From Thermodesulfobacterium thermophilum DSM 1276 (GTDB lineage: Bacteria > Desulfobacterota > Thermodesulfobacteria > Thermodesulfobacteriales > Thermodesulfobacteriaceae), in the NCBI RefSeq assembly GCF_000421605.1, contig NZ_ATXI01000015.1:1-41396 (forward strand): a DNA stretch of 41,396 nt, read 5' to 3'. This document shows positions 28,210 through 36,487 of this stretch, piece by piece. Numbering within the stretch: the stretch's first letter is position 1; the number at the start of each line of letters is the position of its first letter. The notes under the pieces were generated by a model. The model was not told the origin of the DNA. It searched no databases and saw nothing but the letters and a program-made list of their open reading frames with translations. Position numbers and translations under genes: made by a program.

Positions 28210-30438
28210 ATGCAAAGAATTTTAGCTAAAAGCAATCCTGAAAAAGAGTTGTACGAACATACACTTGAAGTGATTCAGTGTGCTGAAAGAGAGATTTACA
28301 ATTTACGATTACTTGGATTGAATATTGACAATACTATGGAAAAGGCTATTAAGATTTGTTGTTTTGCACATGATTTGGGTAAGGTTTCAAGAGCCTTTCA
28401 GGACTCCTTATCGGGAAGTAGAAAATATATCCCTCATAATCTCTTATCGGTAGCTTTTCTTAAAACCATCTTTGACCAAATAAGCGATATTCCGGATCAA
28501 TTAAAAAATAAGATAATCTATGCAGTAGGTTTTCACCACAAAAATTTTTTAGAGCTTAGTGATTTCATTAATGATTCAAAAAGAGCAGGGACCGACGGGC
28601 TTGAAGATGAACTCATTGATATAGAGACAAATAGGCTCCATCTGCTTAAGCCTATGCAGGAATTATTCAAAGAATATTTCAATGCTGATATTAAATTTAG
28701 CATAGATTACAGTATTATCGATAAACTAAAAGACATAATTTTTGATTTAAATCCATTTGATAAAGAAATTGTACACCTTAAAGGGATTTTACATAGGGCA
28801 GATCATATAGCATCTGCTGGAATAAATGAAGAATCAAAGATATATCTAAACTCTGAAGCATACAAGACTCTTAAACTTAAAATTACTCCTAAAAAATTTC
28901 AGGAAGAAATTGTTAATAAAGGAGAATCTCTTCTTCTTATTGCTCCTACTGGAAGTGGCAAGACCGAGGCTGCTTTATGTTGGGCAGGAAACAGAAAAGG
29001 AAAGATTATTTTTACCCTGCCTACAAGAGCCTCTGTTAATGCCGCATTTAGGAAGTTACAAAAATATTATGGTGATGATGTCGGCATACTTCATGGTGAA
29101 GCGGGCAGATTTATTTATTCAACTTTAAGGAGGGAATATGATGAAACAGAAGCATTAGAGGAAAGCATTTATGAAGTAAATCTCTGTAAAAATTTATTAA
29201 AGCCAATTGTAGTAACAACAATTGATCAGATTTTTTCATTTGCACTTAGAGTGCATCAGTATGAAAAGGTTCTTATGGGACTTTACGGTGCAAATATTGT
29301 TTTAGACGAAATAGATTCATATTCTCCATATACTATTGAAATATTGAAACAGAGCCTTAAAATAGCACGTCAATTTGACATAAACTTTTTAATTATGTCT
29401 GCGACAATCCCGGATATTCTGAAAGAGGAACTTAAAAAAGAAGGAATTGTGTCGGAAGAATATATCCCAGAATGGGAAGAGATAGAACTAAAAAATGAAT
29501 CTAATCATGAAATACAAATTATTAATGATGATATTATTAATTGCTACAAAACCATAAAAGATCTTTCTAATGGTGAACGAGAAAGTATCCTTATTGTTTG
29601 TAATACCATTAAAAAGGCGGTTTACGTTTATGAAAAGTTAAAAGATCTGTCACCCAAACTTTATCATTCATTGTTTACTTTTGATGACAGGGAAATTAAA
29701 GAAGCAGAAATAGCTCAAGCTGACCATAACGGCAGAAGTACAGGTATATGGATTACAACTCAAGTAGTAGAGGTTTCTCTTGATTTAGATTTTGATGTAT
29801 TGATAACAGAAGCTGCACCTGTGAATGCTTTAATACAAAGAATGGGTAGATGTTATCGTAAGCGTAAAGGTGTAGGGAAAGTCTTTATCTATTCAAAATC
29901 TATAAATGATAACAGTAACAGAGAATTTTATCCGTATGGAGAGCTTGCAATTAAAGAGAGTTTAAAGGCATTTGAAGGGAACAATGGTGTTTTAACTTGG
30001 CAAGAAAAGTTGAAGATTTTAAACAATTACTTTAAGAAATATTGGCAAAGTAAAAAAATTATTGATGAGAAGACGAGAGCAAAGAATATTGTTGGAGCTT
30101 TTCTAAGTTCTGACCTCACAATGCTTGAAACAGTTAGTAACAACGAGGTAAGCAGATTTTTAAGGGATTCTGGCGTTTTATTCAATGTAATTCCTGTATC
30201 AAAATTAGAAGACTCAGAAATAGAGAAGCTTAATGGGAACTATAAATGGAGAGACAGGGATGAAAAGTTGACCTTTTTGTATCAGATAAGAGGTAAAATA
30301 ATTTCTGTTCCAATATATAGTTTACTAAAATTCAGGTCGTTTTTTGAGGAGACAAGATACGGTATGTTTCTGGCTCATTTAGACTACAATAGCGAGACAG
30401 GACTTAATCTTAAAACTTTACCTTCAAATTTTGGATAA
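28210..30438 (+). CDS. cas3: CRISPR helicase-nuclease Cas3 with N-terminal HD domain
   Basis: Effector that unwinds and degrades target DNA after Cascade binding. The N-terminal HD nuclease has H54-D55 (FAHDLGKVSRAF) with further His/Asp in GFHHKNF and LHRADHIASAG. Walker A APTGSGKT is at 245-252, motif II reads DEID (366-369), motif III MSATIP, and motif VI QRMGRCYRKR. Length is 742 residues. Motif II ends in Asp where Cas3 proteins usually have DEVH/DExH, but all other motifs are intact, so activity is expected. It lies 4 bases after cas5 and 3 before the ERCC4 gene. Confidence 0.93.
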   Translation: MQRILAKSNPEKELYEHTLEVIQCAEREIYNLRLLGLNIDNTMEKAIKICCFAHDLGKVSRAFQDSLSGSRKYIPHNLLSVAFLKTIFDQISDIPDQLKNKIIYAVGFHHKNFLELSDFINDSKRAGTDGLEDELIDIETNRLHLLKPMQELFKEYFNADIKFSIDYSIIDKLKDIIFDLNPFDKEIVHLKGILHRADHIASAGINEESKIYLNSEAYKTLKLKITPKKFQEEIVNKGESLLLIAPTGSGKTEAALCWAGNRKGKIIFTLPTRASVNAAFRKLQKYYGDDVGILHGEAGRFIYSTLRREYDETEALEESIYEVNLCKNLLKPIVVTTIDQIFSFALRVHQYEKVLMGLYGANIVLDEIDSYSPYTIEILKQSLKIARQFDINFLIMSATIPDILKEELKKEGIVSEEYIPEWEEIELKNESNHEIQIINDDIINCYKTIKDLSNGERESILIVCNTIKKAVYVYEKLKDLSPKLYHSLFTFDDREIKEAEIAQADHNGRSTGIWITTQVVEVSLDLDFDVLITEAAPVNALIQRMGRCYRKRKGVGKVFIYSKSINDNSNREFYPYGELAIKESLKAFEGNNGVLTWQEKLKILNNYFKKYWQSKKIIDEKTRAKNIVGAFLSSDLTMLETVSNNEVSRFLRDSGVLFNVIPVSKLEDSEIEKLNGNYKWRDRDEKLTFLYQIRGKIISVPIYSLLKFRSFFEETRYGMFLAHLDYNSETGLNLKTLPSNFG

Positions 30439-30441
30439 CTA

Positions 30442-31521
30442 ATGTCTACCTTCTTCATCCTTGAATCAGTTAACAATCTAAAATTTCCATATCGCCTGAC
30501 TATCAGGCAGGGTGAAAAGGTGCTTCTTGCTCTAAGGGTTCAGGATAGATGGCCAGGGCAAAAGGGGAATATCTTTTGTATAAGAGAGGACAACAAAGAG
30601 CTTGACCCACCTGTTGAGGAAATTGAAAGAGTCCCTGTTGTCTCATTAAAGCGTTATGGAAAAAGATTAGCTATTGTTCTTGATAGACCTATAAATAAAC
30701 GTTGCGATTTTCTTTTTTTAAAAAAGAAGTATAAAACCAAAGAAGGTGAATACGAACAGATATTCTGGAGGACTCAAAGGGCTCTTACTGAAAGGAGACC
30801 AAGGGTTAAGCTCAGTACTTACCACAAAGGCAAACTAAATTTGATAGTGGATGCAAATGAAAGATATCCCTGGAAATTTCCTGATTCTGAAATAAAGAAA
30901 GACAAACTACCTGTAGGTGATTATGCATTGATTAACGAAACAGGCATAGTTGCAGTGGTAGAGAGAAAGACTTTTGACAATCTTCTTGCTGAATTGGGCA
31001 GAATGTCTGCTTTTCATCAGCAACTTGGAGAGCTTGAAGCATACAGGTATGCAGCAGTAGTAATAGAGGCAAATTACTCTGATTTCCTTAATCCTAAAAA
31101 GATTAAATTTTATACTCCAGCTTTTGCCGCCAAGGCTATTGCTGAGCTTTATGCGATGCATCCAAATCTCGCCATAGTATTTGCAGGTAATCGTAAACTT
31201 GCAAATGAATGGGCTTATAGATTTTTTTGTGCTATAAATGCTCATGAAAATGATACCCCACATGCAAAAGTCTCTGAAGTGATTGAAGAATACAGAGCCT
31301 CTCAGGAAACCAGGGGAGGGTTATATTTCGAATTAAGAAAGAGCATCATTGAAGGATTTCAAGAAGAGTTTACACTTTCAGAAATAAAAGAAAAATTTCC
31401 ACATGCATCTGTTTCAACCATAAGAAAACTGCTTAATGATTTAAATAAAGAGGGTGTTATTACAAAGTACACCAAAGGCAGGAAAAGCTATTGGAAAAAA
31501 ATAAATAAAGCTGATGAATGA
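30442..31521 (+). CDS. ERCC4 (XPF/MUS81-type) nuclease with N-terminal unknown domain and C-terminal winged helix
   Basis: 359-residue protein not among the core Cas families. Residues about 134-265 form an ERCC4 nuclease domain: VDANER at 136-141, GD at 159-160 and ERK at 174-176. The acidic residue that should follow in ERKxxxD is N180 here, with D179 one place earlier. Residues 1-130 are an unrecognised, mostly beta-strand-like domain. Residues about 305-355 look like a winged helix (FTLSEIKEKF ... SVSTIRKLLNDLNKEGVI). ERCC4 enzymes of the XPF/MUS81 type cut branched DNA such as flaps. No helicase or HhH domain is fused. The gene sits 3 bases after cas3 and overlaps cas4 by 8 bases, so it is co-translated with the operon. 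A role in spacer acquisition or target DNA processing is inference. Confidence 0.85.
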   Translation: MSTFFILESVNNLKFPYRLTIRQGEKVLLALRVQDRWPGQKGNIFCIREDNKELDPPVEEIERVPVVSLKRYGKRLAIVLDRPINKRCDFLFLKKKYKTKEGEYEQIFWRTQRALTERRPRVKLSTYHKGKLNLIVDANERYPWKFPDSEIKKDKLPVGDYALINETGIVAVVERKTFDNLLAELGRMSAFHQQLGELEAYRYAAVVIEANYSDFLNPKKIKFYTPAFAAKAIAELYAMHPNLAIVFAGNRKLANEWAYRFFCAINAHENDTPHAKVSEVIEEYRASQETRGGLYFELRKSIIEGFQEEFTLSEIKEKFPHASVSTIRKLLNDLNKEGVITKYTKGRKSYWKKINKADE

Positions 31522-32038
31522 ATTAAAAGAAGATAGCTTTGACTTTCAAACACTTAAAACCAATGGTATCAAAGTAAACTATCTCTATGTTTGCGAGCGC
31601 AAGCTCTGGCTTTTTGACAGGGGAATCCAGATGGAGTCAAAATCTGACAGAGTTCTTATGGGGAAACTTCTTGGAGAGTATTCATACCCAAGAGATGAAA
31701 AAAAGGAAATACTTATTGACAACCTGATAAACATAGACATCGTTGGAGACAGTAACATAAGAGAAGTTAAATACAGCAACCGTCTTGCCCATGCTGATAG
31801 AATTCAGATACTTTATTATCTATACTATTTAAAACAACTCGGCATCGAAAAGCGAGGTATTATTAACTATCCTAAAATGAGGAAAAAGGAAGAAGTTGTT
31901 CTCACAACGGAAGCAGAATTAGAAGTTGAACAGGCTTTAATCAAAGTTCATGAAATAACTAAAAAAGATAAACCGCCAGCACTTCAGAAAAAACCATATT
32001 GCCCTAAATGTGCATATTATGAATTTTGCTGGGGGTAA
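31514..32038 (+). CDS. cas4: CRISPR adaptation exonuclease Cas4
   Basis: RecB-like Fe-S exonuclease that trims prespacers and helps choose the PAM end. Four cysteines for the cluster are present: C27 (YVCERKLWL), C163, C166 and C172 (CPKCAYYEFC). The RecB motif residues are D in NIDIVGD, E and K in REVKYS and Q/Y in QILYYLYYL. Length is 174 residues. It overlaps the ERCC4 gene by 8 bases. Its usual neighbours cas1 and cas2 are displaced 7.6 kb downstream by the cmr module. Confidence 0.92.
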   Translation: MNELKEDSFDFQTLKTNGIKVNYLYVCERKLWLFDRGIQMESKSDRVLMGKLLGEYSYPRDEKKEILIDNLINIDIVGDSNIREVKYSNRLAHADRIQILYYLYYLKQLGIEKRGIINYPKMRKKEEVVLTTEAELEVEQALIKVHEITKKDKPPALQKKPYCPKCAYYEFCWG

Positions 32039-32059
32039 AACCTATGTAGGAGGCTTTTT

Positions 32060-33265
32060 ATGAAGACTGTAACTTTAAAAATCAAAACCATTACTCCAAC
32101 ATTCATGGGTGGTGGTGACGGAAAGTTTGACGAGATAAGGACATCTGAGATTAAAGGTATGTTGAGATGGTGGTTCAGAGCACTGGCTGGTAGTTTTGTA
32201 GGAAATGACTATAAAGAATTAAAAAAATACGAAGGGAGATTTTTTGGTATAGCCGATGCTAAAAAAAGCAGTCAAAAAAGTAAATTTAAATTACTAATAA
32301 CTAACAGTAAGCTGAATTTTATAAATAGAAATACATCTGGCATTCCCCTAAATGGATATACCTATCTTGGCATTGGCAATGTCATTTTCAAATGGCAAAA
32401 AGAAAGTAGAAATTTTATTCCAAATCCGAATAAATCAGGCATACAGGGCAATGTATTAATAGATGCTGGTTCTACTTTTGATTTAGAGTTTTTCTTTTAT
32501 CCAGGCACCACCAAAGAAGAAATAAATCTCATCACAGGCTCTTTCTATCTTGCAACAGCACTTGGAGGATTTGGCTTGAGGGCAAGAAAGTGTTTTGGTA
32601 GCTGGCAGATTATAAAGAATGAAGGCTTGGATTTAGTATTTAATCCAACGGACTATACTAAAGAGGGTATAGAAAAGAATATAGGACACTTAAAAGGTAT
32701 TCTTAATAAAGAATTTAGCAATCCAACTCCTGCCACTGAATATCCTGCTATTGATGATTCACAATTTATTTTTGAAGTGATACAAACCAATGAAACAGAC
32801 TATAAAGCTCTCTTAGATAATTTTGGGAAACATTATCGTGGCTTCAGGGTTTGTGCAGAAAAGCCTAAACCCGGAGTTCCAGGAACAGGGATTCATACAA
32901 CGGATTTTGATTATTTAATCAATGCAAATAAGCCAAAAAACTGTGATGGGCTTCAAAATTTTAGAAATTACAAAGTAAGGAATGCCCTCTTTGGACTTAA
33001 TATCGTATATCCCAATAAGAAAATTCTTAGGCTTGAAAGACCTAAAGACAACAATGAAAAAGAAATTTTAAGGCGAGCTTCTCCGATATGGTTCAGTGTA
33101 AAGGAGATTTATAATAAATTAAATCTTCATATTGTGCTTTTTAAATCTCGATTTGCTCCTGAAAATAGCAAAGTAAAATTTGATAATAGAGAGGCTCAGG
33201 TTGAGGAATATACATTTCTTGAACAAAGATTTATACCCTACATTAAAAAAAGTTTAGGAGGGTAA
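32060..33265 (+). CDS. cmr1: Type III-B complex subunit Cmr1
   Basis: RAMP subunit at the 3' end of the crRNA in the Cmr complex, contacting target RNA. IKTITPTFMGGGDGK near the start, SEIKGMLRWWFRALAG (about residues 31-46) and ATALGGFGLRARKCFGSW (about 167-184) are the Cmr1 signatures. Length is 401 residues. AGGAGG at 32047-32052 gives a clear start 21 bases after cas4, the largest gap inside the cas block, which fits a cassette junction. Confidence 0.92.
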   Translation: MKTVTLKIKTITPTFMGGGDGKFDEIRTSEIKGMLRWWFRALAGSFVGNDYKELKKYEGRFFGIADAKKSSQKSKFKLLITNSKLNFINRNTSGIPLNGYTYLGIGNVIFKWQKESRNFIPNPNKSGIQGNVLIDAGSTFDLEFFFYPGTTKEEINLITGSFYLATALGGFGLRARKCFGSWQIIKNEGLDLVFNPTDYTKEGIEKNIGHLKGILNKEFSNPTPATEYPAIDDSQFIFEVIQTNETDYKALLDNFGKHYRGFRVCAEKPKPGVPGTGIHTTDFDYLINANKPKNCDGLQNFRNYKVRNALFGLNIVYPNKKILRLERPKDNNEKEILRRASPIWFSVKEIYNKLNLHIVLFKSRFAPENSKVKFDNREAQVEEYTFLEQRFIPYIKKSLGG

Positions 33266-33266
33266 A

Positions 33267-35096
33267 ATGTCTGATTATCTTTGTCTTATAACTATTCCTT
33301 CAATTGGAAAGCTTATTAAATATTCAAGGAGGACAGAGGACCTCTGGGCTGGTAGCATGATTGTGGCAAGTCTTATAAAGAGCTTTATATCAGAGATAAA
33401 AAATAAATATGCTGGAAGAATAGAACTAATATTTCCATCATCTGTTAGTAAAGACCAAAACTCTGATTTTGCTGATATTTCAAATAAAGTTCTTTTTAAA
33501 GTTCTCAAATCAAATGAAAAAGAAATAAAGGCTATAGCAGGAGAGATAGAAGCAATTACTTATAAAGGGCTTAGTGACTTAGTTGATAGTATTTTTCGTA
33601 AATGTGGGATTAATATCGATGATTATAAAGTTCTCGCTTATCATCAGGCAAAAAGTACAATCAAACTATTCTGGGCTGCCCTTCCAGTTGAAGGAGATTA
33701 TAAAGCTACAAGGCAGCATCTTGATGCATTTACTGGATATTTAAAGGATGCATATATAAAAAATGATGAAGTGTTTCAAAGTTATAAGTTGATTAAGCGA
33801 CAGAAACCTGAAAGTTCGTTTGATAATTATCAGAACACAGAAGACTATGAAAAATATTGCAGAGGAGCATATACCTGTACAGTTTGTAAAGAAAATACCA
33901 TTATAGGGGCAACTGAGAAAGATTACAAAGGAAGCGATTTCTGGAGGCAATACTGGAAAAACCACAAAGCAAAATTTAAAGAAGGTGAAAGACTCTGTGG
34001 CTTCTGTCTTATTAAAAGATTCTTAGCAGAATATTTAAAAAAACAGTCCTTTCCTTCTACAAGCGAGATGGCCGCTACAGTGTTTAAGAAACAGGTGATT
34101 GATAATTCAGAGGCACTTGAGGAATTAACTCGTATTTTTGAGCAAGTAATTAATAAATTACCCCGAGGCAATTCTGTGAAGAAGTTGGGAGAGGAATTCA
34201 AAAAGAAATCTAATCAAAAAAATATAGAACTTCTCAAAATTGATGGTGAGTGGTTTATGATTGACACGTGGAAAAATCCAAATACTTATGCTGTATATGG
34301 TATAAATGACGATGAGGCAAAAAGAGTATGTTCACAACTGGAGGATTTTTATAAATCTCATAAAAAACCATCTGAGATGTACGCCATCTTCAAACTTGAT
34401 GGGGACAACATGGGAGCAAAGATTTCAGCTCTTGACAAAAAAGGACATAAAAAATTGAGCGAATTACAATATAGTTTTGTAGAGAAAGCAAAAGAATTTA
34501 TCTACGAATACTATGGTGCTCCAGTTTACATTGGAGGGGATGATATTTTTGCATTTTTGCCTGTTGAGTATGTTCTTGAGTGTGCAAAGTCAATCAGGAG
34601 TGAATATGAAGTCCACATGAAGGAAATTGCAAGCCAGTTATCGGGCTCACATAGTTTTACTATGTCAGGAGCTATATTAGTTGCCCATCATCTCCTACCT
34701 TTACAGTATTTAATCAAAGAACTTTATGAAATTGAAAAAGAAGCAAAATCCCAGAAAGGCAAAGACTCAATTGGCATAAAATTTATCAAACACTCCCTTT
34801 CATCAGATGAGGTAATATTGAAATGGGATAAACTTAGCGAGTTTGAAAGATTAAGGGATATACCAAAATCGTTTATCTATCAATTAAGTAGTGTATCAAA
34901 TGTTTTTGAAGATAAGGATGGTTTAAATGAATTTCATGCACGACAGGCTTTCATAAGGAGCCTATTAAAAAGAAAAGTGAAATCGGACAGAATAGAGGGA
35001 ATTATAGATCAGCTTATTGAGGTTGACAAATTATTAAATTTTAATCGTTTAAGTTCGTTGTTAAGTATACTTCATGTAATCAAAGGAGGAGATTAA
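33267..35096 (+). CDS. cas10: Type III-B Cas10/Cmr2, HD-less, with intact GGDD cyclase motif
   Basis: Large subunit of the Cmr complex. The first palm-like domain begins right at the N-terminus (YLCLITIPSIGKLIKYSRRT then EDLWAGSMI). A zinc site is formed by C204/C207 and C244/C247. The second palm has D378 and D380 (LDGDNMG) and GGDD at 423-426 (VYIGGDDIFAF), the cyclic oligoadenylate synthase centre. At 609 residues it lacks the N-terminal HD nuclease domain found in many Cas10 proteins, so no DNase function is expected. It starts one base after the cmr1 stop codon. The signalling output would suit the Csx1-type gene that follows. Confidence 0.92.
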   Translation: MSDYLCLITIPSIGKLIKYSRRTEDLWAGSMIVASLIKSFISEIKNKYAGRIELIFPSSVSKDQNSDFADISNKVLFKVLKSNEKEIKAIAGEIEAITYKGLSDLVDSIFRKCGINIDDYKVLAYHQAKSTIKLFWAALPVEGDYKATRQHLDAFTGYLKDAYIKNDEVFQSYKLIKRQKPESSFDNYQNTEDYEKYCRGAYTCTVCKENTIIGATEKDYKGSDFWRQYWKNHKAKFKEGERLCGFCLIKRFLAEYLKKQSFPSTSEMAATVFKKQVIDNSEALEELTRIFEQVINKLPRGNSVKKLGEEFKKKSNQKNIELLKIDGEWFMIDTWKNPNTYAVYGINDDEAKRVCSQLEDFYKSHKKPSEMYAIFKLDGDNMGAKISALDKKGHKKLSELQYSFVEKAKEFIYEYYGAPVYIGGDDIFAFLPVEYVLECAKSIRSEYEVHMKEIASQLSGSHSFTMSGAILVAHHLLPLQYLIKELYEIEKEAKSQKGKDSIGIKFIKHSLSSDEVILKWDKLSEFERLRDIPKSFIYQLSSVSNVFEDKDGLNEFHARQAFIRSLLKRKVKSDRIEGIIDQLIEVDKLLNFNRLSSLLSILHVIKGGD

Positions 35097-35098
35097 AG

Positions 35099-36487
35099 AT
35101 GGAAAAATCAATTTTTCTTTATCCTCTTGGGGATCTGAGTAAATATAGAGAAATTACATATATTTATAATTCGGAGGAAAATAAATCTAAACTTCCAATT
35201 CTGTGGCTTTGTGAGAAACTAGAAAATGTTGAAAAAATAGTATTTGTTATTACAAAAAAATTGCAGAAAGATTACTATCTACTCTTTGAAAATCTTTGCG
35301 AATTTTTGCTCAATAAAAGAATTGACGAGGTGTTTGAAAAAGATATAATTAAGCGTTTTAAACGAAAAGAGAATTATGAAGAACATAAAAGTCTTTTTTG
35401 TGAGACTTTAAAATCAAAAACTAACTTCACATATGATTTTTTAGTTATTGATGAAGATAACCTTGTATCTTTTGTAGCTAATTTAAAGACATTTATGGAA
35501 AAACATATTGACAATATTTTTCATATAGACATTACTCATGGATACCGGTTTATACCTATGTTTTTAACAATAGTGGTATCACTTCTTAAAAATGCAGGTT
35601 TACCTATCAAGCTTGGAGAGATATTATATGCCTTCGGTGAAACTTCAGCAAAAAACAGAGTTATAAGTCTTAAGGAATATATGGGTGTTATGGATTGGTC
35701 ACACGGTATTTTCACATTTAAAAACAGTGCAAATATTAGACCTATTGCAGAGTTTTTACAGGGCTTAATGAATGATATTTCCGAAACACTGAATACTCTT
35801 CAATCTTCCCTTGATATGAATCTTTCTCCTAAAATAAAGGAAACCTTAAAAGAATTAAAAATAAAAATTAATGATTGTAAATTTGAGAATGATGTATATT
35901 CACTAGTTTTAGAAGAAATAAGAAAAATGCTTGGTGAATTTAAGAGCAATGGTTCTCAATCTGAATTTGAGTTTTCCCTTGCAAAGTGGCATTTAGAGAA
36001 TAAGAGATACCTTCATGGATACGTCGCATTGATTGAGTCTTTAGTAACTAAACTCTGTGAGGCATATAAACTTAATTCGTCTAAAAGAGAAGACAGGGAA
36101 ATAGCTAAAGCAATTCTCATACCAATAAAAGAAAATCACCAAAATGAAGAATACAAACAATTTATTGATAAGTACATTAAAGGCAATGCTGCTTTGTATG
36201 ATATTCAGAAACCATTAAGTATATTATTCAATGAATTAAGCAATATAAGAAATTGCTTTGCTCACATAAAAGATTTATCTGAAGATGAGGCAAATAAAAT
36301 CTATAAAAATTCAATTAAATTAGCCGAACATTTGACTCCTTCAACTTTAAGTAAGAAGATTAAATGGGAGAAGTTTGAAGCAATATTTGAAGATATAGAA
36401 AGATTGCCGAACCTTTTAGTAGTAGAAAAGCTTAGAGAACTGTCAAATATTTATAAAAACCTAAGCAAGGAGCAAGGCAATGTATAA
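35099..36487 (+). CDS. csx1: Csx1-type CARF-HEPN ribonuclease (TM1812-like)
   Basis: Predicted second-messenger-activated RNase of type III immunity. The N-terminal CARF domain contains DITHGYRFIP (D144, H147, R150), the ligand-site motif of the TM1812/Csx1/Csx2 group. A helical linker follows at about residues 210-300. The C-terminal HEPN domain has R384-N-C-F-A-H389, the RxxxxH catalytic motif. Length is 462 residues. It starts 2 bases after cas10 and overlaps cmr3 by 8 bases, so it lies inside the cmr operon between two structural genes. Activation by cyclic oligoadenylate is known for the family and inferred here; the ring size cannot be told. Confidence 0.88.
   Translation: MEKSIFLYPLGDLSKYREITYIYNSEENKSKLPILWLCEKLENVEKIVFVITKKLQKDYYLLFENLCEFLLNKRIDEVFEKDIIKRFKRKENYEEHKSLFCETLKSKTNFTYDFLVIDEDNLVSFVANLKTFMEKHIDNIFHIDITHGYRFIPMFLTIVVSLLKNAGLPIKLGEILYAFGETSAKNRVISLKEYMGVMDWSHGIFTFKNSANIRPIAEFLQGLMNDISETLNTLQSSLDMNLSPKIKETLKELKIKINDCKFENDVYSLVLEEIRKMLGEFKSNGSQSEFEFSLAKWHLENKRYLHGYVALIESLVTKLCEAYKLNSSKREDREIAKAILIPIKENHQNEEYKQFIDKYIKGNAALYDIQKPLSILFNELSNIRNCFAHIKDLSEDEANKIYKNSIKLAEHLTPSTLSKKIKWEKFEAIFEDIERLPNLLVVEKLRELSNIYKNLSKEQGNV

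Noticed and set aside
28910-29128. Separate small + strand gene inside cas3
   Set aside because: It is out of frame with cas3 over the Walker A region and its product is low-complexity leucine-rich; it is a frame shadow.
29303-29320. Cas3 being inactive because of the DEID motif
   Set aside because: All other helicase motifs and the HD residues are present, and DExD-type ends still support ATPase in many helicases.
33267-35096. Cas10 being catalytically dead
   Set aside because: GGDD and the LDGDN motif are both intact; only the HD domain is absent.
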